A program made the translations under genes and the position numbers. The notes beneath the pieces were generated by a model. The model did no database searches and was not told the DNA's origin. It saw nothing but the letters and a program-made list of their open reading frames with translations. DNA of 64,000 bases from Bidens hawaiensis (lineage: Eukaryota > Streptophyta > Magnoliopsida > Asterales > Asteraceae), in contig JAIQDT010003018.1 of the NCBI GenBank assembly GCA_021521415.1, positions 297,288-361,287 on the forward strand, written 5' to 3'. Position 1 is the stretch's first letter. Each line of letters starts with the position of its first letter. Below, piece by piece: positions 22,520-32,797 of this stretch.

Positions 22520-23845
22520 ATTTCAAAATTTAACCCTTAAGATTTTAACAGTTGTCAATTAAGTTAAAAATTCTCCTTTAAGAAATAAATAACATGATCA
22601 ATTCTAAGTAACCAGTTAAAGAATCATAAAGCTATCTAAGTACAAAAACGTAATAAATTTAAAGTATAAGGGATCAAATTTCAGTCTCGATAGGGACTGC
22701 TACGTTTTAGAAAAGATCCGAACAGGAATCATACTAACTACGTGACTGTCACATAGATTCGTGTTTAGCTGTATTATGACATATAGAGACAGGTTGTAAG
22801 CAGGTAATAGGCTTAGGATGGTTTTCATCGTTTCTGTGATACGAGTTAGGTTCAATTAATCCTTAAAATTTAAGTGGGCAACAACTCAGAAATATTGATG
22901 CCTCCTATCTATCCTCAAAGCGTATTTGGCTTTCCCCAAGTCACCCCGAATTGACTTCGACCCATAGTGTCTGATTAAACTGTAAATATTCTTTGTCTGC
23001 TTCCCGTACTCATTCTTACTCCATGATTGAGAAGTCTGGATAACTTGAACTCTCGAATGTTACAATAACTCATAAGTACTAATTAATTTTTTTTTTTTTT
23101 TATCAAACATACTTATAGACTTCAGAGTAATAAACAACTGCAAGTCCCGAATCTGGATCACTGCAGTGTCTTGAAACGCCTTCTTCACGGGAATCAGAAC
23201 ACTTACGGGCTCGTGTATGACTGGGTAATCACTTTTCTGCCTATCATTCGGAAAGATATACATGAAGACACGCAAAACTCTTAAGGAGTTTCCACATAAA
23301 ATCAAGTAAAATTTAATTTGTATCACATCTACTTTTACGCACCATAAAAAGTTACCATGACATACAATGATTGTCCTAAAGCCTTTTAAGCCTAATAACT
23401 TCACTAGTTAAGCACACAAAGTTAGTATATCTATCATTTTCCATGGTTGGATCAATTTTCCGTTCAACATAGCTAACTAACTTCTTACGAAGTAACAGAC
23501 TTGAAAAGTAATTTCATTTCCCAAAAAATTTTTGACTTCAATCGCCCCGATCACGTCAAAGTCTTCAGGTAAACGGCAATCCTGAATATCCAATGGATCG
23601 ACTGGACCGACCACATACAAGTATGTGTCCTTCTAACTAAGTATGACCGACTAATTTTCAGCGACAGAAAGAAAACACATCATAACCGCCCCGGTCACTT
23701 TCAGTCATCTGGTTAATGGCGACCCTCATTCTCTACAAGTAGAAACGAGGACCAAAACATATCGGAGGATATGTCCATCAAACTGCGGTAACCGACTAAT
23801 TTTAAGCAATAGTGACGTTTTTTTTTTAAATAAACAGAAAAAAAA
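22520..23845 (-). other. Non-coding spacer between RNase H and the env-like ORF
   Basis: There is no recognisable domain. A 114-codon minus-strand frame (23,404-23,060, with FPNDRQKSDYPVIHEPVSVL) is unrecognised and could be a remnant. Bases 23,540-23,820 contain short repeats around CCGACTAATTTT and CGCCCCGGTCAC. Confidence 0.4.
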
Positions 23846-23851
23846 ACATGG

Positions 23852-24403
23852 TTACTCGGGATTGATCATCCCGTTCAGCTCAATTAGGTTTTGAAATCTG
23901 GATTTATCAAACGCTTTTGTAAATAAATCAGCGAAATTTTCTAGCGTATCGACCTTTTCGACCTTAATCAGTTTCTTCTCAGCACAATCCCGTATGAAAT
24001 GATGACGAATGTCAATATGTTTAGTTTTACTATGTTTCACGGGATTGTTAATTACTGAGATGGCAGCAGTGTTATCAATAAAAATAGGAGTGAGTAAGAA
24101 ATTCAGACCATAGTCGCGCAATTGTTGCTGAATCCACAAAACCTGAGAGCAGCAGTTGGATGCTGCCATATATTCAGCTTCGCACGTAGAGATTGCAACT
24201 GATGTCTGTTTCTTGCACTGCCAGGAAACTAATCTTCCACCGAGAAACTGACATCCTCCTGTTGCCGACTTCCGACTCTGATTGCACCCTCCATAATCAG
24301 AATCCGTATAAGCGACCAGTTCCACGTCTCCTCCCTTCGGGTACCACAACCCTAGCTTCGGCTTGCCTTTGAGATACCGCAGAATCCTCTTCACACCCTT
24401 CAT
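23852..24403 (-). CDS. Copia RNase H domain (end of pol) of the SIRE-like element
   Basis: The frame encodes the copia-type RNase H that degrades the RNA of the RNA/DNA hybrid. Visible landmarks are [30 protein letters not shown] (catalytic Asp in TDSD), [20 protein letters not shown] (catalytic Glu in CEAEY), [15 protein letters not shown] (Asp), [11 protein letters not shown] and LFTKAF. It ends with a stop at 23,852. It is shifted one frame from the reverse transcriptase: the junction at about 24,400-24,440 has a frameshift after RPDIMFAF, where functional copies read straight through. Confidence 0.85.
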   Translation of the reverse strand: MKGVKRILRYLKGKPKLGLWYPKGGDVELVAYTDSDYGGCNQSRKSATGGCQFLGGRLVSWQCKKQTSVAISTCEAEYMAASNCCSQVLWIQQQLRDYGLNFLLTPIFIDNTAAISVINNPVKHSKTKHIDIRHHFIRDCAEKKLIKVEKVDTLENFADLFTKAFDKSRFQNLIELNGMINPE

Positions 24404-27400
24404 GTGAGATTCCTTTGGGTTTGCCTGAAAACGAGCACAAAGACAAAAGCAAACATTATATCAGGCCTAGAAGCAGTCAAATACATCAAAGAACCTATTA
24501 TAGCCCGATACTGAGTTGGGTCCACATCTGCGTCACCGTCTATTTCAGCTCCCAACTTGTGGTTGACGCAAATTGGAGTGTCAAATGGAGAACAGTCCTG
24601 CATCTTGAAGCGCTTGAGGACATCATGAACATATTTTGTTTGATGAATGAACATCCCATCCTTCTTTTGATCAACCTGCAATCCTAAAAAGAACGTTAGT
24701 TCACCCATAGCACTCATCTCAAATCTTTTCTTCATGACGGCCTCAAATTCCTGACACATGGAGACTCTTGATGCAGCAAATATGATGTCATCCACGTAGA
24801 CTTGAACTAGCAGGAAGTCACTTCCATCTCTCTTCACAAACAGTGTGCTGTCAATCAAACCCCTTTCAAAACCATTCTCTAGCAAGTAGTCCGATAACGT
24901 TGAATACCAGGCACGAGGTGCCTGATGTAATCCATACAGCGCCTTGCTCAACTTGTACACGTGATCAGGAAAGTCTGGGTCAGGAAAACCCGGAGGTTGC
25001 TCAACATACACAACCTCATCAACTTTCCCATTGAGGAACGCACTCTTCACGTCCAACTGAAACACTTTCATCTTCTTAAAAGCAGCAAACGCCAAAAACA
25101 ATCTTATCGCTTCCAACCTGGCCACCGGAGCGAACACTTCATTATAATCTATCCCCTCTTGCTGATTAAAACCTTTAACGACCAGCCTCGCCTTGTTTCT
25201 TATAATAATCCCCTTTTCATCTCTCTTGCACTTAAACACCCATTTTGTGCCTATCGCATGCACATTCCTTGGTTTTTCAACCAAAGTCCAAACTTCCATC
25301 TTCTTAAATTGAGCCAACTCTTCTTGCATGGCCTCAACCCACGAGCTGTCCTTAAGAGCCATTTGATAATTTTTCGGTTCAATCTGGCTAATAAAGCATG
25401 AGTACAAACATTCGTTCATTATACCCGTTTCCTTAATGCTTGTATAAACACAGGTGTGCTCATTCAAGCTACTTCTGGTTTGTACACCGGAGGACACATC
25501 ACCTATAACATTCTCCAAAGGGTGATCTATGTGAATTCTCGTGGTCGGCACAGCACCGACATGCAAATTATCTTCTAAATTAGTAGAGAGCTCATCAATG
25601 GTTGTTTCTGGCTGAGAGTGAAATGGATTGATAAACTCTTCTTCAGGAGAGACAGCAGGGGAACCGATAGAATTTGATGAGGAAGGTTGACAATCATCAA
25701 ATAGCTGTCTATGAGCCAAATTTTCCTCCTCATCTAGAATCATCTTCATAGCAACACGTTCTTCTTCTTCTGTACAAAACAAATCAGGTATATTAAAAGA
25801 CTTGAAGAGCCTATCATAGTCGAAAATCCCAGGAGGTCCGATGCTCGGTCTTGGCGATCTGTAACTCGTAATGTCGGTGTTACATACCACCTCAACCTTG
25901 CCGTTCGTTGTATTAAAGACACGCCTGTTGGGAGTCCCAACTTCATAGCCGACTAAGATTCCTTCAGCGGCTGCTTCACCAAACTTTGAATGTGCCTTTA
26001 AAATTGAACACGGGGACCCGAAAGCTTCAAGTCCACACAAATTGGGCTTTCTCCCATGCATAAGCTCGTAGCATGTTTTATTAAGTCTTTTTACCGTTAA
26101 AACTCTATTCAGTACATAGCAAGCTGTAGAAACAGCTTCAGCCCAGAACACCACCGGAAGCTTCGAATCAGCCAACATAGTTCTGGCTCCTTCAATTAAA
26201 GTTCTATTCTTCCTTTCAGCCACTCCATTCTGTTGCGGAGTATACGGAGCGCTGAATTGGTGTTCAATCCCTCTTGACAGACAGAAGATCTCCATTTCAA
26301 AATTTTTAAACTCGGAACCATTGTCACTTCTGATGAACTTCACTCGTTTATCCATAATGTTCTCAACTTTGGTAATCAGATTCTTCACCATTTGAGCCGT
26401 TTCGTCCTTTGATTTCAGGAAGTATACCCACGAGTATCGTGAGTAGTCATCAGTGATCACCAAGCAATAAGTTGTACCACCTAGACTTCTTACATTCACA
26501 GGACCGAAGAGATCCATGTGAAGCAGCTCTAGTGTACTGGCAATTGAATTTACTTTCTTGGTGAGATGGGACTTCTTGTGCTGCTTTCCCTTTTTGCACG
26601 CAAGACATTTGTCTTCAAAATTGAAACTTTTTAAGGGAACACCCAACACAAGCCCATGTCTGACAATATGGTTCATCTTCCGAAGATGAATGTGCCCCAT
26701 TCTCCTGTGCCACAGTTCAGATTCCGATTCGCTTGCTTTCGTCAAAAGGCACGATTCTTCCGTTGATATTTCAGTTGAACTTAAATCCATCATATACGTA
26801 TTTCGATCACGTGGAGCCTTCATTACTATCCACTCCTCTGGTATTTAAAAACCAGGCTTCAACACTATCGCATCAGTCTTCGTGAAGTGTACAGTATAAT
26901 CTTTATCACAAATCTGCGACACACTCAGCAGATTGTGCTTCAGTTCTTCAACAAAGTTCACATTTTCTAACGTCATCTTCCCGTTAGTTACCGTACCCCT
27001 TCCTGTTATTTTGCCTCCACTCTCACCGGCAAAACTGACTCTCGCTCCTTGAACAGGTTTTAAATCTTGTAACAAATTCTTGTTACCAGTCATGTGCCGG
27101 GAACAGCCGCTGTCCACAACCCAAAGATTATTGGAAGCCCTGTTCAACTGTTCCTGCACAAACAAAAGAGATTATTAAAATTTGGGGACCCAAGACCTCT
27201 TGGTCTTGGGTCGATTAACCTTCTTAACAGAACTCACACACCTTGGCTAACCAAAATTAGCATTAGATAAATTTCCATGAGTCCTAACAGGATACCTCCT
27301 TGGAGACTGATAGTGAGGCCAACCAAACCGACGATCATTAAGAGAATCAAAAGAATTATAGCATTTGGTTTGGTTATTAGTAGTGTAAAAACGAGATGTG

Positions 27401-27639
27401 TTTCTTTGAAAACCTGCATTATCTCTCAAATTTGAATGGTTTTCATTTTTAACATTTAAACGATTACCAAAAACCTTAGTCTCAGTTTTCGAGGGCGTCA
27501 CCTCTCTGAAACGCTGCTTCAGTGGGCAATCAGCAACAAGGTGCCCTATTTGATTACATCTAAAACAACACCTATGTTCAGCTTTCTTTTCAGCAGATGT
27601 TTTAGATGTGGAGGCAGTATTACCAACCGTACATCTCAC
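24400..27639 (-). pseudogene. Copia pol (protease, integrase, reverse transcriptase) with internal stops
   Basis: One reading frame carries, in order: a second zinc knuckle (CFRCNQIGHLVADC, about 27,570); the aspartic protease LWVVDSGCSRHMTGNKN (27,120); the GAG-pre-integrase [16 protein letters not shown] with [14 protein letters not shown]; the integrase core [20 protein letters not shown] and [18 protein letters not shown] (D-D-E present); and the reverse transcriptase [32 protein letters not shown] and [10 protein letters not shown] (catalytic YVDD). Stops interrupt the same frame near 27,683, 27,245, 27,175 (two adjacent) and 26,845, and the 3' end is frameshifted at about 24,400. From 26,823 to 24,400 it is open for 807 codons. 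Domain motifs are intact, so the damage looks recent. Confidence 0.88.
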
Positions 27640-27681
27640 ATAAGGTGGGACATATGGGTTGAGTGGAGTACTCCTTTTAGT

Positions 27682-29829
27682 TTATTTAACTTTTTCTCCA
27701 CTAGTGGGTAATACTTCCTTCTCTTTTGTCTTACCCGACTCGGATGACTTATCCGAATCAGATGAGACTGGACTTGAAATAGAAATTTTAACTTTTGAGA
27801 CAGGTGAACTTGTTTCGCCTTTACTAACTTCCGGTACTTTACCAGTTTCCTTAGCAGGACCTGTCTGATCAACTACACAATTAACAGATTCATGAACACT
27901 AGGATTGAAAGTATAATTATGGTTATAAGGTGGTGGAACCTCATGGTAACCAATTCCTCCCCTCTTAGGTGAGGAACCTTGATCACTAACGAGGTGATCA
28001 AGAATAGCAGAGGAATTCCGGAATTGCTCCAGTTTCCTATTTAGTTCCACCACTTTTACCTGGTGATCAGCAATCTGTTTTTCTTTCTCAGCTATTAACT
28101 TGGTTTTCTCTTCTAAAACCTTGTAGCTTAGATCGATCACATCAATTTTCTCAGCTAATTTTGTTTTTAAACTTTTAACGTCTTTTTCACAAGCTTTAAT
28201 TTTTATTTTATAATTATTTTCTCTTGTCTTTGTGAAGTGATGATCTTCTTTCAAGGTTTTAAATTCGGCATCCAACTTAACATACTGATCAGTAATTGTA
28301 GCAAGCTGTTCAGACAAGTTCTCACATTTAGTACAGATAGGTTTAGTACATACCTCGGAGTTCTGGTCATTAGCCATGAAAGCTTTTTCATTTTCAGCAG
28401 CTTTCATACATTCTTCAGCTGCAACCTTCGCCATGTGTGCCTGCTCAAAGAGTTCTCCAGAGAACATGTTCCAGTTGTATTCACCAGCATCAGACATCAT
28501 GGCATTATCCCCATTGTTATTTCCACTTTGCTGTGTAGTCCTCCCCTGACTACGTTCTACACGTGCATTAGTGCACTCCTTTGCAAAGTGTCCATTTTGT
28601 TGACAATTGTAACACCTCACCCTTGACTTATCAAATCCTGGCTTTCCACCTACGAACTTTCTGCCAGTCTTCTTCATGAAACGCTTCACTCTTCTGACTA
28701 TCATCGCCATCTGCCACTGCAGATCCATCTCCTCCAGATCATCAGGATCGATCTGGTCATAGTCTTCTTCCAAAGCAGCAGGGTCCACAATCTTCCATTG
28801 TATGTAGTTCTCGTAAGAAGCAATAAAAGATGCATAGAGTGCAAACTGCTCTTCAGCAGATTTGACACTCATTGGCATCTTAGTGTAGTTATTGCTTGAA
28901 GCATTGGGAGAGAAACTACTCTTGGATGCTTGAGGTTTCGAAGCACTTGGTCCTCTAGCAACAAAGCAAACATCACCGTTCATGTTTACTGACACATTTC
29001 CTTCATGAGAAGAGTTAGAACCTGACTCTCCTTTGGAGTAGTAAGCAGCAGATTCAGACTTCGAACTTGAGCCTGAGTTAACTTTGGCACCATACATACC
29101 AGGGTCTTGAACCTGATCCGTTGGTGTCTCTTTACGAACCATATTAAGCTCAAAGGTTCTGAGCTTGTTTACTGCTGTCTCTAATTCATAATTGTGAAAG
29201 TCTTTGTCTTCCCTCATTAGAACAGTGTACATTTCCCACTTTGGTGGGAGAGCATCGAGAAGCTTCTCAACTATTTCCTCCTCTCTGTAAGCAATAGAAT
29301 AGTTGTTCAGCTCTGTCATTAGATGATAATATTTGGTGATAATATCATCGAGCGATTCGTTCTTCAAATACTTGAAGACAGAGAACTGGGTCTTTAACAG
29401 CTTAATCTTCGAGGCACGAATACCCACGTTCCCTTCGAATCTATTCTCAAGAGCATCCCAAAGCTCTCGTGCAGAAGTGTACTTCCGGAATGTATGGAGA
29501 ATCTCTTGAGGAAGAGCCATGGTAATTGCAGCATGGGCCTTGCTCTCGGCCTCATACATCTTCTTCTCTTCTTCCTCCATCTTGCTGTACTTCTTTATCA
29601 CATCCCGACCTCCGTATTCCATTGTCGGTGGAATATATCCATCCTGGATGCACACCCACATCTTTGCATCCTGGTATTTAATATACTGAATGAACCTATC
29701 CTTCCACGCCACAAAGTCGGTTCCTTTCATCAACCTTGGGGCCTTAGTAGCCGACCCCGCTTCAACTTCCATTTTGACTAACTCTGAGATGTTAATCGGC
29801 GACATCTTCTCGAAAACAAGAAAAACCAA
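27682..29829 (-). CDS. Gag of the SIRE-like copia element
   Basis: The 715-codon frame forms the virus-like-particle protein. The N-terminal part has KAPRLMKGTDFVAWKDRFIQ and MALPQEILHTFRKYTSAREL (UBN2/retrotrans-gag type), followed by ELWDALENRF and LDDIITKYYHLMTELNNY. A CCHC zinc knuckle, CYNCQQNGHFAKEC, lies at about 28,615-28,570. After it come a heptad-rich coiled coil (LKEDHHFTKTRENNYKIK to LNRKLEQFRNSSAI) and KRGGIGYHEVPPPYNHNY. The frame is open to a TAA at about 27,682, after which the same frame continues into pol. The long coiled-coil extension after the knuckle is typical of SIRE-like gags. The initiator may be the internal MSPINISELVKMEVEAG at about 29,805. The gag at 62.1-63.8 kb is its homologue. 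Confidence 0.88.
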   Translation of the reverse strand: MVFLVFEKMSPINISELVKMEVEAGSATKAPRLMKGTDFVAWKDRFIQYIKYQDAKMWVCIQDGYIPPTMEYGGRDVIKKYSKMEEEEKKMYEAESKAHAAITMALPQEILHTFRKYTSARELWDALENRFEGNVGIRASKIKLLKTQFSVFKYLKNESLDDIITKYYHLMTELNNYSIAYREEEIVEKLLDALPPKWEMYTVLMREDKDFHNYELETAVNKLRTFELNMVRKETPTDQVQDPGMYGAKVNSGSSSKSESAAYYSKGESGSNSSHEGNVSVNMNGDVCFVARGPSASKPQASKSSFSPNASSNNYTKMPMSVKSAEEQFALYASFIASYENYIQWKIVDPAALEEDYDQIDPDDLEEMDLQWQMAMIVRRVKRFMKKTGRKFVGGKPGFDKSRVRCYNCQQNGHFAKECTNARVERSQGRTTQQSGNNNGDNAMMSDAGEYNWNMFSGELFEQAHMAKVAAEECMKAAENEKAFMANDQNSEVCTKPICTKCENLSEQLATITDQYVKLDAEFKTLKEDHHFTKTRENNYKIKIKACEKDVKSLKTKLAEKIDVIDLSYKVLEEKTKLIAEKEKQIADHQVKVVELNRKLEQFRNSSAILDHLVSDQGSSPKRGGIGYHEVPPPYNHNYTFNPSVHESVNCVVDQTGPAKETGKVPEVSKGETSSPVSKVKISISSPVSSDSDKSSESGKTKEKEVLPTSGEKVK

Positions 29830-29854
29830 AAAAGAGCAAAAATTCTTCCAAACA

Positions 29855-30115
29855 GTACTATAGGCGAAGTTAAGGATAACTTCGCTTAAGTGTTAACTTC
29901 GCTGGAAAATCCTTAAATTCGCGTGACTTGGCGAAGTTGTGAATAACTTCGCTTAAGGTAAGCGAACTTAGGAGGTAAGCGAAGTTGAGGATAACTTCGC
30001 TTAGGCGAACTTATGAGGTAGGCGAAGTTGTGGTTAACTTCGCTCAACCTTATATCTTCGCCGAAACCCTACTTCCAGTGTCGGCAACTTCGCCTGAAGA
30101 ACAACAACTTCGCCC
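29855..30115. repeat. GCGAAGTT/AACTTCGC stem-loop array (5' leader of the SIRE-like element)
   Basis: Four perfect 8-bp stem, 6-nt loop hairpins start at 29,864, 29,931, 29,979 and 30,022 (loops AAGGAT, GTGAAT, GAGGAT, GTGGTT). Extra half-sites lie around them. They fill the leader between the primer site and the gag start. Confidence 0.85.
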
Positions 30116-30300
30116 GAAGAACACTGAAAATATTCAGATCTGTTTTCGACGATTTAGCAGTTTCCGGTCAGTGTGACGGCTTGAATATGACTGTATAAGG
30201 TGAGTATAACACAATATCAACGAAAACGCGTCCCGCGAATAGGTCAAACGAGACGTTTTCTACACCCGCGTGAAATCCCGAACCACACAATCGAGCCAAT

Positions 30301-30312
30301 GCTCTGATACCA
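30301..30312 (-). promoter_or_regulatory. tRNA-Met primer binding site
   Basis: The minus strand reads TGGTATCAGAGC two bases after the 5' LTR end. This is the complement of the initiator tRNA-Met 3' end used to prime minus-strand DNA synthesis in plant copia elements. Confidence 0.92.
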
Positions 30313-30314
30313 AT

Positions 30315-30774
30315 TGTAGGTTCCCGGACGGATCTTACACGGGATATCGCTATCTACGTAGGTGCGGAATCCCTGCGTAGGTAGTTACGAGTGTAGAATA
30401 CGTAAAACAATCACACGCGATACAAACGAACACGTTATATATTATAACTTGAAACACGTCTATTACAGACTCTCGACACGTTCACTGAACTCAACAACTG
30501 ACTCCTCTCTCGTTACCTAAACAAACCGTCGGCTACAGTATATATAGACACGACAACTTCGCCCGATATGTTCAGGCGAAGTTGTCCATAACTTCGCTCG
30601 TTCAACAAGTTCGCCTAGGCGAACTTGTCGACAACTTCGCTTGTTCAACAAGTTCGCCTAAGCGAACTTGTTGACAACTTCGCTTACATACATAAACATA
30701 AACTTAAACAAAATTACATTACAGACTCGATTACAAACGCTAGACTATGAACTACTGACATTTATGTACCAACA
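30315..30774 (-). repeat. 5' LTR of the SIRE-like element, with TATA box
   Basis: 460 bp. I see one difference from the 3' copy (ACAAAATTAC against ACATAATTAC). A TATATATA box on the minus strand at 30,539-30,546 is a plausible promoter core. The LTR also carries the stem-loop at 30,576-30,597 (loop GTCCAT). Confidence 0.92.
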
Positions 30775-30968
30775 CTTTGAAAATGCTCCACGCTTTACAG
30801 TTAATAATAACATTTACAATAATAACATTCACATAATATAAGTGACTATGTATTAATTTTTTTTAATATGATTAATCAATTCACATAACATATTAATACC
30901 AAAATATAATAACATTTACAATAATAACATTTACATTAATATAGAAAACCAAATTACATAAAACTAAC

Positions 30969-31464
30969 TAGCTCCTAGCATCTGACTCCGTCTCAGAATC
31001 TACATCGACATCCATCGTAGACCTCCCTGTAGATTCCGTATCCGAATCTACATCCGGATTCTCTTCTGGAGTATGATAGGGCATGATCCTCTCATACATG
31101 CCATCCGAGGTATAGGTGGAGTCCCTAAGCCTTTGGAGGCGAAGGTTCACCTGACTACGGAATGCCCCATAAACGGACACCGCCTTTAAGTGCTCCAAGT
31201 CGTTCAACTTGATGTACGCCACCTCGATTCCCGGCACTACCATATCAATGCTGAAATAATTAGCAGTCGTGTACCCAAGCCACCTAACCATTCGGTTAAG
31301 TTGTTGGTACGTGAAGGTGTGAGGGTCGACATAGTCCACATACCTCACCCTTTGATTCCTCCGGACAGCGCCGGAAAAAAGTGGAATCGTATGGTGAAAA
31401 ATGTGGGGTCGTAGTAGATGGGGGCATGAGCACCTGGTGCACGTTCGACCCATGTTGAAGCCAT
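30969..31464 (-). pseudogene. PB1-like domain ORF of a transposon, frameshifted
   Basis: An ATG at 31,464 opens MASTWVERAPGAHAPIYYDP and FFTIRFHF, then the frame shifts at about 31,370 to RVRYVDYVDPHTFTYQQLNR, MVRWLGYTTANYFSIDMVVP and LNDLEHLKAVSVYGAFR. A C-terminal acidic tail (DVDSDTESTG) ends at 30,969. The arrangement 'F-T-I-x-F-H...YVD..D...F....L..MV..LGY' resembles the PB1-like N-terminal domain found in many plant transposon proteins. The product would be short, about 165 residues. It probably belongs to the large CACTA element whose right end lies at 32,797. A gypsy or MULE remnant is an alternative. Confidence 0.45.
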
Positions 31465-31489
31465 TATCGGAAATTATAATCGGAAGAAA

Positions 31490-31562
31490 GGTGGATTGTG
31501 ATTGTGATTGTGGATTGTGATTATGGATTGTGATTGTGGTTTGTGGATTGTGATTGTGATTG
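31490..31562. repeat. GATTGTG simple repeats
   Basis: Irregular tandem copies of GATTGTGATTGTGG lie immediately upstream of the PB1-like ORF. Confidence 0.75.
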
Positions 31563-31671
31563 GTATTTAAACACCATCGGAACCCGGTGGTACATCTCCC
31601 TGACAATTTGAATTTGGCGGCACAAGGAACTGCAAAGGCAATGATGACGTCACCACTCGTCAAATCAACGT

Positions 31672-32280
31672 GTGGCCATTAATTACGTTTTTGACACACT
31701 TAAACATATTTTAGCGTGACCATTTATCACTTATAGCCACACATAATAAGTGTATCCGTGACAATAAAAAACTTAGAAAAAATAAAACTAACATACTCTT
31801 TGGTCACACAACCTCGTATAAGTTGCCACTAATTACATTTGGACACACTTAAAAATATTTAATTGTGACCATTTCTCACTTATAGCCACACATAATAAGT
31901 GTATCTGTGACAATATAAAACTTATAAAAAATAAAACTAAGATACTCTTTGGTTACATAACCTCGTATAAGTGGCCATTAATTACATTTGGACACACTTA
32001 AAAATATTTAAGTGTGACAATTTCTCACTTATAGCCACACATAATAAGTGTATCCGTGACAATAAAAAACTTAGGAAAAATAAAAGTAAACTACTCTTAG
32101 GTCACACAACCTCGTATAAGTGGCCATTAATTACATTTGGACACACTTAAAAATATTTAAGTGTGATAATTTATCACTTATAGCCACACATAATAAGTGT
32201 ATCCGTGACAATAAAAAACTTAGGAAAAATAAAAGTAAACTACTCTTTGGTCACACAACCTCGTATAAGTGGCCATATAT
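31672..32280. repeat. 149-bp tandem repeats (about 4 copies), CACTA subterminal region
   Basis: Units start at GTGGCCATTAATTAC or its variant at 31,672, 31,822, 31,971, 32,120 and (partial) 32,269, a period of 149-150 bp. Each includes CACTTATAGCCACACATAAT, AAGTGTATC(C/T)GTGACAA and GGTCACACAACCTCGTATAA. Many copies of GCCACA/TGTGGC in both orientations are typical of the subterminal transposase-binding repeats of CACTA elements. Confidence 0.85.
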
Positions 32281-32797
32281 TTTAAGCGTTTTAGCCACAT
32301 TACTAATAAATACAATGGTTGTTCGTCATATTTCGCCACTTTATTAAAAATGTGGCTAGAAAATGTGACATTAGGTCACACAACGTAATATAAGTGGCTA
32401 TATGTTTTACCTTTTAGATACATCTCTTATCAATACAGTAGCCGTTTGTCACATTTGGCCACACTATTAAAACATGTGGCTAGTTAAATGTCACAGTTTG
32501 TGGCTAATGCATGTGTTTTTGGTCACATGTATCAAAGATCAAACAAACTATGATTGTAGGTCACATTTCGCCACACGTTTTTATAATGTGGCTAGTTTTT
32601 GTCACAATTTTTTTTCAAAGTGTGGAGAAAAGTACCTGAGTAGGTATAGAATGGCCACATGAAGAATAATATGTGTGGCCAAAACATTCTGGAAGGTTTT
32701 CAAACATGGTCAAAGACCTTTTAGCCACACATATAAGCCGAAGTGTGGCAAATCGCCCAGACCACATGTGTGGCCGAAGGTCGATATTCACGTAGTG
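32281..32797 (+). mobile_element. Right end of a large CACTA element
   Basis: After the tandem repeats, TGTGGC/GCCACA motifs continue and the sequence ends GGTCGATATTCACGTAGTG at 32,797. Its reverse complement begins CACTACGTGAATATCGACC, a CACTA-type terminus. GTG follows as a possible 3-bp target copy. The matching left terminus is not in the window, so the element would extend left through TNP2, the Ulp1-like and the TNP1-like genes and beyond base 1, interrupted by the copia insertion. Linkage of this end to those genes is inference from orientation and spacing. Confidence 0.5.

Larger units (their letters stand above)
18384..30774 (-). mobile_element. Complete SIRE-like Ty1/copia retrotransposon, 12.4 kb
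   Basis: The element has two 460-bp LTRs (TGTAGG...CCAACA on the plus strand) in direct orientation. It has a 5-bp target duplication CTTTG (18,379-18,383 and 30,775-30,779) and a tRNA-Met primer site next to the 30.3-kb LTR. Reading on the minus strand, the order is leader, gag, protease, integrase, reverse transcriptase, RNase H, long spacer, env-like ORF, 3' LTR. The integrase-before-RT order places it in Ty1/copia, and the large size plus extra 3' ORF points to the SIRE/Maximus group. By eye the LTRs differ at a single base (T/A about 66 bp before the CCAACA end), so insertion was very recent. Internal frames nonetheless carry several stops and frameshifts. Confidence 0.93.

Noticed and set aside
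24843..25401. Plus-strand open frames opposite the copia reverse transcriptase
   Set aside because: They are shadows of the minus-strand pol frame, with no domain.
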